Assembly (NCBI RefSeq): GCF_003112775.1
Contig: NZ_BFCH01000018.1
Coordinates: 796,362 to 860,361, forward strand
Direction of reading: 5' to 3'
Source: Mycobacterium montefiorense
GTDB taxonomy: Bacteria > Actinomycetota > Actinomycetes > Mycobacteriales > Mycobacteriaceae
Length of the DNA stretch: 64,000 nucleotides
The position numbers and the translations under genes were made by a program. Positions 10,038 through 22,014 of the stretch are shown piece by piece. Within the stretch, counting starts at the first letter, position 1; each line of letters begins with the position of its first letter. The notes beneath the pieces were generated by a model. That model saw nothing but the letters and a program-made list of their open reading frames with translations. It was not told the origin of the DNA and searched no databases.

Positions 10038-10953
10038 ACTGGACCGCATGCTCGGCGGCTACGACCCCAACTCGGGCCGCAGCGCGCATACCGCGGTACG
10101 CCCAACGCTCATCCCGGTGCCGTCCCTGCTGCGTGCGCTGCTGTCGGAGCATCTGGATCCCGGTTACGCCGCGGCAGCGCAGCGACGCGGCGACACAACC
10201 GCCGCACCGACCGGGCGAACGCGCGTTTTCGGCTGGCTGTGGCAAGGTTTGGCGGCCATGCTGGTCGCCACCGTGTTCGCCGCCGCGGTCGCGCAGGCCC
10301 GCTCGGTCGAGCCCGGTGTGCGCACCGCCCAGCAGCTACTGGTGCGCAGCGTGCGGTCAACGGAAAACGCTGCCACCAAATTGGCTCAGCAGCGCAGCAA
10401 GCTGTCGAGCCAGGTCGACGACGTACAGCGACTCGCGCTGGCCGACGATGCGGAGGGTCAACGGTTGCTGACCCGTCTGGACGGACTCAGCCTGGCGGCG
10501 GCCAGCACAGCGATCATCGGCCCGGGCCTGACCGTGCAAGTGACCGATCCCGGTGCTAGCCCGAACCTGTCCGACGTGTCCAAGCAACGGGTGAACGGCA
10601 GCCGGCAAATCATCCTCGACCGCGATCTGCAGCTCGTGGTCAACTCGTTGTGGGCCAGCGGCGCCGAGGCCATTTCGGTGGGCGGAGTGCGGATAGGGCC
10701 GAACGTGACGATCCGTCAGGCCGGAGGAGCGATCCTGGTCGACAACAACCCCACCAGCAGCCCCTACACGGTCCTCGCGGTCGGGCCGCCGCGCGCGATG
10801 CGCGACGTTTTCGAGAACAGCCCCGGGTTGCAACGTCTTAGGCTGCTGGAGGTCTCCTACGGTGTCGGTATCGCGGTGAACGTCTCCGACGGTCTCTCGC
10901 TGCCGGCCGGATCGGTCCGGGAAGTCAAGTTCGCCAAACAGATTGGGCCCTAG
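10024..10953 (+). CDS. DUF881 membrane-anchored protein (Rv1823-like)
   Basis: A 309-residue protein. A cytoplasmic segment of about 75 residues precedes one membrane helix ([17 protein letters not shown]), a coiled-coil-prone stretch ([20 protein letters not shown]) and an extracytoplasmic DUF881 domain with [32 protein letters not shown] and [13 protein letters not shown]. The start is GTG 10024 or ATG 10030; both overlap the pgsA2 stop. DUF881 proteins flank the small basic protein gene in many Gram-positive bacteria and are associated with cell division or sporulation, but their biochemical role is unknown. It forms a tight block with the next two genes, as in H37Rv. Confidence 0.85.
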   Translation: MSMAELDRMLGGYDPNSGRSAHTAVRPTLIPVPSLLRALLSEHLDPGYAAAAQRRGDTTAAPTGRTRVFGWLWQGLAAMLVATVFAAAVAQARSVEPGVRTAQQLLVRSVRSTENAATKLAQQRSKLSSQVDDVQRLALADDAEGQRLLTRLDGLSLAAASTAIIGPGLTVQVTDPGASPNLSDVSKQRVNGSRQIILDRDLQLVVNSLWASGAEAISVGGVRIGPNVTIRQAGGAILVDNNPTSSPYTVLAVGPPRAMRDVFENSPGLQRLRLLEVSYGVGIAVNVSDGLSLPAGSVREVKFAKQIGP

Positions 10954-11002
10954 TGAGAAAAGTCCTCGTGAGGCTGGGGGAAATGCGGACGGGAAACCGC
11001 CC

Positions 11003-11335
11003 ATGATCGGTATCGCGGCGCTGGTGGTCGGCATCGTGCTGGGCCTGGTCTTCCACCCAGCGGTGCCCGAGGTCGTTCAGCCCTATCTGCCCATCGCGGT
11101 GGTCGCCGCACTTGACGCCGTCTTCGGCGGGCTGCGTGCCTATCTCGAGCGGATTTTCGACCCGAAGGTCTTTGTGATTTCGTTCGTGTTCAACGTGTTT
11201 GTGGCGGCACTGATCGTCTACGTCGGCGACCAGTTGGGCGTCGGCACGCAGCTGTCCACGGCCATCATCGTCGTGTTGGGTATCCGGATCTTCGGCAACG
11301 CCGCGGCACTGCGGCGCAGGCTCTTCGGGGCATAG
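11003..11335 (+). CDS. Small basic protein Sbp (DUF1290)
   Basis: A 110-residue membrane protein starting at ATG 11003 (MIGIAALVVGIVLGLVFHP), with about three hydrophobic helices. The conserved core AALDAVFGGLRAYLERIFDPKVFVISFVFNV and the C-terminus IRIFGNAAALRRRLFGA identify the DUF1290/Sbp family. The 110-residue form matches M. tuberculosis Rv1824; the open frame extends further upstream, but that part has no membrane character. It sits between two DUF881 genes, an arrangement conserved in Actinobacteria and Firmicutes. The function is not established. Confidence 0.86.
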   Translation: MIGIAALVVGIVLGLVFHPAVPEVVQPYLPIAVVAALDAVFGGLRAYLERIFDPKVFVISFVFNVFVAALIVYVGDQLGVGTQLSTAIIVVLGIRIFGNAAALRRRLFGA

Positions 11336-11403
11336 CGCGCGCCGGCGACGATGCAGAGCGAAGCGATGAGGAGGAGCGGCGCCATGATCCGGATGGGGGC
11401 AGC

Positions 11404-12270
11404 GTGAGCCAGGACCAGCCACCGGGCGCGGCCGACGAAAGTCGTGACACGCCAACCGGGCACGGGGCTGACGCCGACGACGCTGCGCAGCATGGTCGCC
11501 ATGAATTGCCCGCGAAGACTCCGCGCCCCGAGATCGGAGCGGTGCGCCGGACCGGCATATCCGGAATGCTGCGTGGCGGCCGGTCCCGGTTGATGTTCGG
11601 AACGCTTGCGGTGCTGCTCTGTCTGGTCCTCGGCGTCGCCATCGTCACCCAGGTACGCCAGACCCGGTCGGGGGACTCGTTGGACACGGCGCGCCCCGCG
11701 GATCTGCTGGTGCTGCTGGATTCGTTGCGACAGCGCGAGGGCACACTGAACGGCGAAGTCAACGAATTACAGAACACCCTGAATTCGTTGCAGGCGTCCG
11801 GCAACACCGATCAGGCTGCGATCCAAAGTGCACAGGCCAGACTGGCAGCGCTGTCCATCCTGGTTGGCGCGGTGGGTGCCACTGGGCCCGGCGTCACCAT
11901 CACCATCGACGACCCCGGCCCCGGGGTTTCACCAGAGGTAATGCTCGACGTGATCAATGAACTGCGGGCCGCCGGAGCCGAGGCGATCGAGGTCGATGGC
12001 GCACATCAGTCCGTGCGGGTGGGTGTCGACACCTGGGTGGTCGGCACGCCCGGTTCGCTCACCGTCGACAACAAGGCGCTGTCGCCGCCGTATTCGATTC
12101 TGGCGATTGGCGATCCGCCCACACTGGCTGCCGCGATGAACATTCCCGGTGGTGCCGAGGACAGCATCAAGCGGGTCGGCGGAAAGATGTCCGTGCAGCA
12201 GAGCGACCGCATCGACGTGACCGCCTTGCGACAACCAAAACCACACCAATACGCTCAGCCCGTCAAGTGA
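11404..12270 (+). CDS. DUF881 membrane-anchored protein (Rv1825-like)
   Basis: A 288-residue protein with GTG start 11404. A hydrophilic N-terminus of about 60 residues precedes a membrane helix (LMFGTLAVLLCLVLGVAIVT), a coiled-coil-like segment (LRQREGTLNGEVNELQNTL) and a DUF881 domain (GATGPGVTITIDDPGPG, AGAEAIEVDGAHQSVRVG, LSPPYSILAIG). It is a paralogue of the gene at 10024, and both flank sbp. The cytoplasmic N-terminus and extracytoplasmic C-terminus suggest a signalling or scaffold role at the envelope; this is inference. gcvH follows 24 bp downstream. Confidence 0.85.
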   Translation: MSQDQPPGAADESRDTPTGHGADADDAAQHGRHELPAKTPRPEIGAVRRTGISGMLRGGRSRLMFGTLAVLLCLVLGVAIVTQVRQTRSGDSLDTARPADLLVLLDSLRQREGTLNGEVNELQNTLNSLQASGNTDQAAIQSAQARLAALSILVGAVGATGPGVTITIDDPGPGVSPEVMLDVINELRAAGAEAIEVDGAHQSVRVGVDTWVVGTPGSLTVDNKALSPPYSILAIGDPPTLAAAMNIPGGAEDSIKRVGGKMSVQQSDRIDVTALRQPKPHQYAQPVK

Positions 12271-12294
12271 GACACCAACCAGAACAGGATTACC

Positions 12295-12693
12295 GTGAGC
12301 GATATCCCACCCGATCTGCACTACACCGCCGAACATGAGTGGGTTCGCCGGAGCGGTGACGACACCGTGCGGATCGGAATCACCGACTTCGCGCAGTCAG
12401 CGCTGGGCGACGTTGTTTTCGTCCAGCTGCCCGACGTAGGCACCGACTTGACCGCGGGCGAATCTTTCGGCGAAGTGGAATCGACGAAATCCGTGTCGGA
12501 TTTGTACGCACCGTTATCCGGCAAAGTGACTGCCGTCAACGGCGACCTGGAAGGCGACCCGCAGCTGGTCAACTCGGATCCGTATGGCGCTGGCTGGCTG
12601 CTGGATATCCAGGTCTCGGAAGCATCCGAGTTGGAGTCCGCCATTTCGGGGCTGCTTGAGGCCGAGGCCTACCGCGGCACACTCACCGAGTGA
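12295..12693 (+). CDS. gcvH: Glycine cleavage system H protein
   Basis: A 132-residue protein with GTG start. The lipoyl-bearing lysine is Lys65 in FGEVESTKSVSDLYAPLSG, the canonical H-protein site. GcvH carries the aminomethyl group between the P protein (GcvB), T protein and L protein in the glycine cleavage complex (glycine to CO2, NH3 and methylene-THF). The matching P protein, gcvB, lies 3.3 kb downstream with GarA and two MerR genes between, as in H37Rv Rv1826-Rv1832. gcvH lacks the riboswitch seen before gcvB. Confidence 0.95.
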   Translation: MSDIPPDLHYTAEHEWVRRSGDDTVRIGITDFAQSALGDVVFVQLPDVGTDLTAGESFGEVESTKSVSDLYAPLSGKVTAVNGDLEGDPQLVNSDPYGAGWLLDIQVSEASELESAISGLLEAEAYRGTLTE

Positions 12694-12946
12694 GGTGTTG
12701 CTAATGTCCCTGCCAGCCCAGCGCATGACAACGCCTGCAGTTGGGAGCGCGCCGGGGAGAGGGGGCCAGCCGGACGATCGCCTTGCGATCCTGCCGGTGG
12801 CTAGCACATTCCGAACCACCGCGCGGTACGGTCAACACAACAGCATTACAAGGCAAGTGATCGGCAATACAGGGTTAAGAACCTAGTGGGAAGCCGGCCG
12901 AACGGCCCGGTCAGACAACGCCACAGCGGCCAGTGAGGAGCAGCGG

Positions 12947-13417
12947 GTGACGGACATGGACAACGACCAGACTTCGGATGAAGTCACCGTGGAGACGACT
13001 TCGGTATTCCGCGCCGACTTCCTGAATGAACTGGACGCGCCCGCGCAGTCGGGTGCCGAGAGCACGGTGTCCGGGGTTGAAGGACTTCCGGCGGGCTCGG
13101 CGTTGCTCGTCGTCAAGCGCGGGCCCAACGCCGGATCGCGCTTCCTGCTCGACCAGGCCATTACCTCGGCCGGCCGGCACCCCGACAGCGACATCTTCCT
13201 CGATGACGTCACCGTGAGCCGCCGGCACGCCGAATTCAGGTTGGAAAACAACGAATTCCACGTGGTCGATGTGGGTAGCCTCAACGGGACGTACGTCAAT
13301 CGCGAGCCGGTGGACTCGGCCGTGTTGGCAAACGGCGACGAAGTGCAGATCGGCAAGTTCCGTTTGGTGTTCCTCACGGGGCCCAAAGGTGACGACGATG
13401 GAGGATCTGGAGGCTAG
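12947..13417 (+). CDS. garA: FHA-domain regulator GarA
   Basis: A 156-residue protein. The N-terminal phosphorylation motif [10 protein letters not shown] places the conserved twin threonines at residues 17 and 18. The FHA domain occupies about residues 55-140, with [21 protein letters not shown] and [12 protein letters not shown], the conserved Gly-Arg, Ser-Arg-His and Asn-Gly contacts. In mycobacteria PknB or PknG phosphorylates one of the threonines and the tail folds back onto the FHA domain. Unphosphorylated GarA inhibits 2-oxoglutarate decarboxylase/dehydrogenase and glutamate dehydrogenase and stimulates glutamate synthase. GTG 12947 is chosen over ATG 12956 because GAGCAGCGG lies just upstream. 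The stop overlaps the next start by 1 nt (TAGTG). Confidence 0.95.
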   Translation: MTDMDNDQTSDEVTVETTSVFRADFLNELDAPAQSGAESTVSGVEGLPAGSALLVVKRGPNAGSRFLLDQAITSAGRHPDSDIFLDDVTVSRRHAEFRLENNEFHVVDVGSLNGTYVNREPVDSAVLANGDEVQIGKFRLVFLTGPKGDDDGGSGG

Positions 13418-14163
13418 TGAGCGCACCCGATAGCTCGGCCCTGGCCGGGATGTCGATTGGGGCGGTCTTGGACTTGCTGAGGCCGGATTTCCCCGATGTC
13501 ACGATTTCCAAGATTCGCTTCCTGGAAGCCGAGGGACTGGTGACGCCGCAGCGCGCCGCGTCGGGATATCGCAGATTCACCGCTTACGACTGCGCGCGAT
13601 TGCGCTTCATTCTCACCGCGCAGCGCGATCACTACTTGCCGCTGAAGGTGATCCGGGCGCAACTGGATGCCCAACCCGACGGTGAGCTACCAGCGTTCGG
13701 ATCGCCTTACGGCGTACCGCGATTGGTTTCGGTGACCGACGACGATGCCGCCTCCGATAACGGATCCGACGCCGCCGCGGTGGCACCCACCCGGGTCCGG
13801 TTGAGTCGAGAAGACCTCCTGGAACGCGCGGGCGTGGGCGAAGATCTGCTTACCGCACTACTCAAAGCCGGGGTCATCGCGAGTGGCCCCGGCGGATTCT
13901 TCGACGAGCACACCGTCGTGATCTTGCAGTGTGCGCGAGCCCTGTCTGACTACGGCGTCGAGCCACGGCATCTGCGCGCCTTCCGCTCGGCCGCCGACCG
14001 GCAGTCCGACCTGATCGCCCAGATCGCCGGACCGCTAGTCAAGGCCGACAAGGCCGGTGCGCGCGACCGCGCCGACGACCTGGCGCGCGAGGTTGCCGCA
14101 CTCGCAATTACTTTGCACACGTCGCTGATCAAGTCCGCCGTTCGCGACGTTCTGCGACGCTGA
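13417..14163 (+). CDS. MerR family transcriptional regulator (Rv1828-like)
   Basis: A 248-residue protein with GTG start sharing one base with the garA stop, so translation is probably coupled. The N-terminal winged helix-turn-helix ([20 protein letters not shown], then [20 protein letters not shown]) is typical MerR. The C-terminal half is long and lacks the cysteine cluster of metal sensors, as in M. tuberculosis Rv1828 (247 aa). Such MerR proteins bind promoters with over-long -35/-10 spacers. The ligand is unknown. A second MerR gene lies at 15079. Confidence 0.9.
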   Translation: MSAPDSSALAGMSIGAVLDLLRPDFPDVTISKIRFLEAEGLVTPQRAASGYRRFTAYDCARLRFILTAQRDHYLPLKVIRAQLDAQPDGELPAFGSPYGVPRLVSVTDDDAASDNGSDAAAVAPTRVRLSREDLLERAGVGEDLLTALLKAGVIASGPGGFFDEHTVVILQCARALSDYGVEPRHLRAFRSAADRQSDLIAQIAGPLVKADKAGARDRADDLAREVAALAITLHTSLIKSAVRDVLRR

Positions 14164-14280
14164 GGACTAGACTTCCCTCAACAGCTTGGTGTTGAGCGGT
14201 ATGGAGAGAAATGGTGTTCCAGCGGGTCGTCGCGCCGAGCGTAAGTCGGACACGGCGGCATGTGCGGAGGGCAGACGCAA

Positions 14281-14775
14281 ATGGGTGAAGTTCGTGTTGT
14301 CGGCATTCGCGTCGAGCAGCCGCAGAACCAGCCGGTGCTGTTGTTGCGCGAGGCCAACGGCGACCGCTACCTGCCGATTTGGATCGGCCAATCGGAGGCG
14401 GCAGCCATTGCGCTCGAACAGCAGGGCGTCGAGCCGCCCCGCCCGCTCACACACGACCTGATCCGGGATCTCATTGCAGCCCTTGGTCATTCACTAAAAG
14501 AAGTGCGGATCGTCGATCTGCAAGAAGGCACTTTCTACGCCGACCTGGTCTTCGACCGCAACATCACCGTGTCGGCGCGCCCCTCGGATTCGGTGGCGAT
14601 CGCACTGCGGGTCGGCGTTCCGATCTATGTCGAAGAGGCCGTTCTCGCCCAAGCCGGTCTGCTGATCCCTGACGAGAGCGACGAGGAATCCAGCACCGTC
14701 GTTCGCGAGGACGAGGTGGAGAAATTCAAGGAGTTTCTCGACAGCGTGTCGCCCGATGACTTCAAGGCCACCTAA
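14281..14775 (+). CDS. Bifunctional nuclease family protein (DUF151)
   Basis: A 164-residue protein starting at ATG 14281 (MGEVRVVGIRVEQPQNQPV), with GGAGGG about 11 nt upstream. Conserved DUF151 segments are LPIWIGQSEAAAIALEQQG, RPLTHDLIRDLIAALG and ARPSDSVAIALRVGVPIYV. The length and sequence match M. tuberculosis Rv1829. The family was named for a plant protein with RNase and DNase activity; bacterial members have a conserved fold but no agreed function. The gene is flanked by two MerR regulators in an order conserved across mycobacteria. Confidence 0.9.
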   Translation: MGEVRVVGIRVEQPQNQPVLLLREANGDRYLPIWIGQSEAAAIALEQQGVEPPRPLTHDLIRDLIAALGHSLKEVRIVDLQEGTFYADLVFDRNITVSARPSDSVAIALRVGVPIYVEEAVLAQAGLLIPDESDEESSTVVREDEVEKFKEFLDSVSPDDFKAT

Positions 14776-15078
14776 ACCCGTGTCGCCGCGGCCCGGCCGC
14801 AATGAGTGTGACGAAACAGCGGGTTAGTAGGGGTGCCGGCGCCGGTTAAGCTTGGACGTCGATATCACGGATCCGTCTCAACTGACACTGTGATCTCGAC
14901 ACGCCTAATGGCTAGCACGCTCGTTGCCCTTACGGCAGCCATACTTTGCAAGACGAGTTAAGGCACGGCAGCGATCGAACAGCGTAAGCTCACTAGCACT
15001 CGGGCCTTAGCCAACGTGGCTGTCAAGGCAGCCAATGGACGCAGCTAGTGACGAGCGCGATCGGCGAGAGGAACCACT
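14776..15078. other. Intergenic region upstream of the second MerR gene
   Basis: No coding frame of note is visible in these 303 bp. The region is less GC-rich than its surroundings and contains several TTA/TAA-rich patches (for example GTTAAGCTTGG near 14850 and GAGTTAAGG near 14955). A repeated TGGCTGTCAAGGCAGCCA-type inverted element lies near 15015-15035. It probably holds the promoter and an autoregulatory site of the MerR gene at 15079, but I cannot assign a precise -35/-10. Confidence 0.4.
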
Positions 15079-15711
15079 GTGAGCGACCAGCCACGTCAAG
15101 AACAGCTGGAACTTGCTGAACACGCGGATGCCGCAACCAATGGTGAACCGAGCGTCACCGTGGCCAGCGGGCCCGTCCAGCCTGGCCTGTTTCCTGACGA
15201 TTCGGTGCCTGACGAGCTGGTCGGCTACCGCGGCCCGAGTGCCTGCCAGATCGCCGGAATCACCTACCGCCAGCTGGACTACTGGGCACGCACGTCGTTG
15301 GTAGTGCCATCGATTCGCAGTGCGGCGGGATCCGGCAGCCAGCGGCTGTACTCATTCAAGGACATCCTGGTTCTCAAGATCGTCAAGCGGCTGCTGGACA
15401 CCGGCATTTCGCTGCACAACATCCGTGTCGCGGTCGACCATCTGCGCCAGCGCGGCGTTGAGGATCTGGCCAACATCACGTTGTTCTCGGACGGCACCAC
15501 CGTCTACGAGTGCACGTCCGCCGAAGAGGTCGTCGACCTGCTGCAGGGTGGCCAAGGCGTGTTCGGCATCGCTGTATCGGGTGCGATGCGGGAGCTGACC
15601 GGCGTTATTGCCGACTTCCCAGGTGAGCGCGCTGACGGCGGCGAGTCGATTGCGGCACCGGAGGACGAGCTGGCCTCGCGGCGCAAGCACCGGGACCGCA
15701 AGATCGGCTAG
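15079..15711 (+). CDS. resR: MerR family transcriptional regulator (ResR / Rv1830-like)
   Basis: A 210-residue protein with GTG start 15079 after GAGAGGAACC. The MerR winged helix is displaced from the N-terminus: residues 1-48 are acidic and unstructured, then YRGPSACQIAGITYRQLDYW and RLYSFKDILVLKIVKRLLDT follow. It ends in a basic tail (RRKHRDRKIG). The position and sequence match M. tuberculosis Rv1830, reported as ResR, in which variants alter regrowth after drug exposure. It lies directly upstream of the glycine riboswitch but has its own 300-bp upstream region. Confidence 0.88.
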   Translation: MSDQPRQEQLELAEHADAATNGEPSVTVASGPVQPGLFPDDSVPDELVGYRGPSACQIAGITYRQLDYWARTSLVVPSIRSAAGSGSQRLYSFKDILVLKIVKRLLDTGISLHNIRVAVDHLRQRGVEDLANITLFSDGTTVYECTSAEEVVDLLQGGQGVFGIAVSGAMRELTGVIADFPGERADGGESIAAPEDELASRRKHRDRKIG

Positions 15712-15770
15712 TCGCCGACACTTTGGCAATTTCGTTCACCACGCTGCCACTCGCAGGTAAACTAGACTTC

Positions 15771-15995
15771 GTATCACGCCCGCGCGGGAGAGTTCTGTGG
15801 CAGCCAGCCATGGACGCCGAAGGAGCAATACCTCTCCGTCAACCTCTCAGGCACCAGGGACCGCGCGAAGGTGACGATACCTCTGGAAAGCGGTGCCACG
15901 TTGAGTGGTACACCCGCCGATGGGGAAAGGCGCTCGGGGGGACGTGCGCTGAATCTCTCAGGCGCCCGTGAATGGGTGAGGACAGAGGGGGAGGG
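15771..15995 (+). ncRNA. Tandem glycine riboswitch (two gcvT-type aptamers)
   Basis: Aptamer 1 (about 15779-15868) contains GCGGGAGAGTTC, GCCGAAGGAGCAA, and CAACCTCTCAGGCACCAGG followed by GACCG. Aptamer 2 (about 15872-15990) contains CTCTGGAAAG, CGCCGATGGGGAAAG and GAATCTCTCAGGCGCCC followed by GGACAGAGGG. These are hallmark segments of the gcvT-motif RNA. GTATCAC at 15771 can pair with GTGACGATAC between the aptamers, the leader-linker kink-turn of complete tandem glycine riboswitches. It lies directly upstream of gcvB, where glycine binding would be expected to switch on expression. No clear terminator hairpin follows, so the expression platform may act on translation. Confidence 0.93.
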
Positions 15996-16031
15996 CCGTT
16001 AGAAGTCCCTCCGTCTATGTCAGGGGTGCAC

Positions 16032-18857
<2,826 letters not shown>

Positions 18858-20408
18858 AGCGCCCTTTGGCCTGGTAGATCAACCACAGCGCTCGACGATC
18901 GCCGCGGCGATTCGATGCGGCGCCGGGTGTGATAATCCGATAACCGGACTCGATGTGTTTTGCGCCAGAACGCAATTGCTGAAGAAGGCCAGAGCGCGGT
19001 GTTCTTGCCGGTGGCGGGATGCTGGTACCAACTGCGGCATCCTCCCGCCTGCCAGACGGAATGCACGAGACGTCCCTGCAACCAGTCGTTGAACGCCCGC
19101 TCAATCGGCGGCCGAACCACTAACACACCGAGCTTTCGGCGCCGAGCCGCCTTCAGGCAACTCAGGATGTACCGCGTCTGGGCTTCGATCATGAAGATCT
19201 GCGAGTTGTGGCCGAGCCCCGAATTGGGACCGAGCATGACGAAGTAGTTGGGGAATCCCGACACGGTGGTGCCCAAGTAGGCCGAGGGGCCCTGCTGCCA
19301 GCGATCGGCCAGCCTTTCACCGTCGTGTCCCACGATCTCGATGTCGGAGAATGCGAACTGGGTGTCGAACCCGGTCGCGTAGATGACGACATCGGCACCG
19401 TGTGACTGTCCGTCCGCGGTGATCACCTGATCGGCGGTCATCTCGGCGACCGGCGATGTGACCACGGTGACGTTGTCGCGGGTCAACGCCGGATAGAAAT
19501 CGCTCGATATCAGCAGACGCTTGCACCCGAGGGCGTAGTCGGGCGTCAGCGCTGCCCGCAACTCCGGGTCAGCCACCTTGCGCTGCAACATCGTTCGCGC
19601 CAGACGTTCGGCGTCCGCCATCGGGGCTGAAGGGTCGATGAAGCCTTTGACACGTTGCTCGTGAATCCAGAACAGCCGCGCTCTGGTGTACCAGCGGTAA
19701 GGTGCGAATCTCCGCAACTGTTGTTGACGAGGTGAGAACGTTCGATCCGCCTTCGGCACGATCCAACCCGGCGTGCGCTGAATGACGGTGAGCTGCTTGA
19801 CATCCGCAGCAATCCGGGGCACGAATTGGATTGCGCTGGCACCGCTGCCGATCACCGCGACGCGCTTGCCTTGCAGCGTGACCGAATGGTCCCATCGCGC
19901 CGAGTGAAACGCATTGCCGGCGAAGATCGAGCGCCCGACGATGTCAGGATACAGAGGGCGACGAAGCAGCCCCGTCGCCGAAACCAAATAGCGGCAGTCC
20001 AATACGGTTCCCGACGAGGTCTGCACCGTCCAGCATTGCCGGGATTCCTGCCAGCGTGCCGAAATCACCGCGGTGGCGAACTCGATGTGCTGTGTTACGC
20101 CTTCCCGCGCGGCGACATCGCGCAGGTACCCCAAAATCTCGGGCTGGCTTGCGAACAACCGCGACCAGTCCGCCCGCTGGGCGAATGAGAAGGAGTACAG
20201 CGGTGCGGGGATGTCGCACCCGCATCCGGGATAGGTGTTGTCGCGCCAGGTTCCGCCGAGGTCGTGGGCCTGTTCGAGGACGCGGTAGGAAAACCCGGCA
20301 CGCTGCAGATGGTGCGCGATGCAAAGCCCACTGACACCGGCACCGATCACCACCACGTCAAGCGTCGCAGGACGAACCTCCCGCAGCGGTGCCTGGCTGC
20401 CAGTTCCC

Positions 20409-21122
20409 CTACTCACCGGCGCGTCCAGCCCGGCTGGGACCGACGTAGAGCGGATTCAGCTGCAACCCGCCGTCAATGCCGATCTCCTGCGCGGTGATGT
20501 AGCCGGACGCGTCGCGCACCAGGAAGGCGACCAGATCGGCCACTTCTTCCGGACGCCCGAAGCGGCCGCTGGCCACCGCGGCCCTGATGCGCTCTTGATC
20601 GGCCTCGGGCAGTGCCAGCACCGGCGGGGTGGCGATCATGCCGGGCAGTACGCAGTTGGCGGTGATCCCGAGTGCGCAGTTCTCGATCGCGATGGTTCGC
20701 ACCATCCCGTACAGGCCAGCCTTCGATGCCGCGTAGGCAACCTTGCCCGGCGAACCGAGTTGAGCGGCCATGCTCGAGATCGCGACGATGCGTCCGAAGC
20801 GCCGTTCCCGCATCCCCGGTAGGCAGGCCTGGATGGCGCGAAACGATCCGGTGAGATTGACGTCGATATCGCGCGACCACTTCTCCGCCGACATCGAATG
20901 CGCCGGGGCGTAGGTGTCGACGACGCCGGCAACGGACACGCATATGTCGACGTCGCGTACCGCGTCTGCCGGAATCGGGTCGGCGGACAAATCCATCACC
21001 ACGTCGGCTGGGCCTGCCACATCCATCGTTCGCACCGTCACATCGGCCGCACGCAATTGATCGCAAACAGCCGACCCGATCCCTCCGTTGGCACCTGTCA
21101 CCAGCGCCGTCCGCTTCGTCAC
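20409..21122 (-). CDS. Short-chain dehydrogenase/reductase (SDR)
   Basis: A 237-residue classical SDR. The cofactor glycine motif is TGANGGIG (residues 9-16), the catalytic Ser is in AISSMAAQ (about 116-117) and the catalytic pair Tyr130-x3-Lys134 is in YAASK. Loss of an NNAG motif to SVAG (residues 63-66) is a small deviation. The C-terminal GIDGGLQL segment is normal. It lies between the mycofactocin-type SDR (34 bp upstream) and the monooxygenase (8-bp overlap), so it is a member of the same operon, probably interconverting an alcohol and ketone of the pathway intermediate. Confidence 0.86.
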   Translation of the reverse strand: MTKRTALVTGANGGIGSAVCDQLRAADVTVRTMDVAGPADVVMDLSADPIPADAVRDVDICVSVAGVVDTYAPAHSMSAEKWSRDIDVNLTGSFRAIQACLPGMRERRFGRIVAISSMAAQLGSPGKVAYAASKAGLYGMVRTIAIENCALGITANCVLPGMIATPPVLALPEADQERIRAAVASGRFGRPEEVADLVAFLVRDASGYITAQEIGIDGGLQLNPLYVGPSRAGRAGE

Positions 21123-21156
21123 ATCATCTCCTCACCCAATATGCAGGCGCCTCAGG

Positions 21157-21978
21157 CTATTTCGCACTGAAGCCCGCGTCGACCGGAAGGGCCACCCCGG
21201 CGACATACTTGGCGTGGTCGCTCACCAACCACAGCACCGCGTCGCTTACATCTTCGGGCGCGATCATGGAAACCGGAAGAAGGTTCGTGACCGCCACGGT
21301 CACTTCCGGGTTGTCGGCCACCCAAGCGCCCACTGCGTCGTTCATGATCATGGGTGTCTCGACGCCGGTGGGGTGGATCGTGTTAACGCGAATGTTGTCG
21401 TTCGCCAACCAATGCGTGAAATTCCGCATCAACCCGACGACACCGTGTTTGGTAGCGGTGTACGCGCAGCTTCCCGCGGTCCCGTCGGCACCGACGCCCT
21501 TGAGACCCTGGGTGGAGCTGACCAGGACGATCGAGCCGCCCTTGCCTGCTGCCCGCATGCTGGGCACGGCAGCCATGACCGTGTTCCATACGCCGACTAG
21601 GTTGACATCGACGATGTCGCGGAATATCTGGTTGGGATCGAATACCTTTTCACCGGGTGCGGCGATTCCCGCATTCGCCACGATGATGTCGATCGGGCCG
21701 AGCAGCTCCGTGGCGTCGGCGACAACCCGGTTCAATTGGGCCGCATCGCGGACGTCCGCCGTTCGGGCGACGATCCGGCGACCCTGCGCTTCGACCTCCT
21801 TGACCGTCTGATCGAGATCCTCAGAAGTCGCCAACGGGTAAGGAACCGAATCGATCTGGTCGCACAGATCGACGGCGACGATGTCCGCGCCCTCCTCGGC
21901 TAAACGAATGGCGTGGCTTCGCCCCTGTCCGCGTGCGGCGCCGGTGATGAAGGCAACCTTGCCGTCGAGCATGCCCAT
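21157..21978 (-). CDS. Mycofactocin-coupled SDR family oxidoreductase
   Basis: A 273-residue protein. The N-terminus VAFITGAARGQGRSHAIRLA and the insert ADIVAVDLCDQIDSVPYPLA before TSEDLDQTVKEVEAQGRR are diagnostic of the mycofactocin-coupled SDR group (TIGR03971), which holds its nicotinamide non-exchangeably and passes electrons to the redox peptide mycofactocin. Catalytic Tyr173-x3-Lys177 is in YTATK. Members oxidise alcohols. It starts 36 bp after the hydrolase gene stop. ATG 21972 is an alternative start (MLDGK). The mycofactocin biosynthesis genes are not in this window and would have to be elsewhere in the genome. Confidence 0.88.
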   Translation of the reverse strand: MGMLDGKVAFITGAARGQGRSHAIRLAEEGADIVAVDLCDQIDSVPYPLATSEDLDQTVKEVEAQGRRIVARTADVRDAAQLNRVVADATELLGPIDIIVANAGIAAPGEKVFDPNQIFRDIVDVNLVGVWNTVMAAVPSMRAAGKGGSIVLVSSTQGLKGVGADGTAGSCAYTATKHGVVGLMRNFTHWLANDNIRVNTIHPTGVETPMIMNDAVGAWVADNPEVTVAVTNLLPVSMIAPEDVSDAVLWLVSDHAKYVAGVALPVDAGFSAK

Positions 21979-22014
21979 TGGTCTTCCCTTCTCGTTGCTA
22001 TCCGGTGATCGAAA

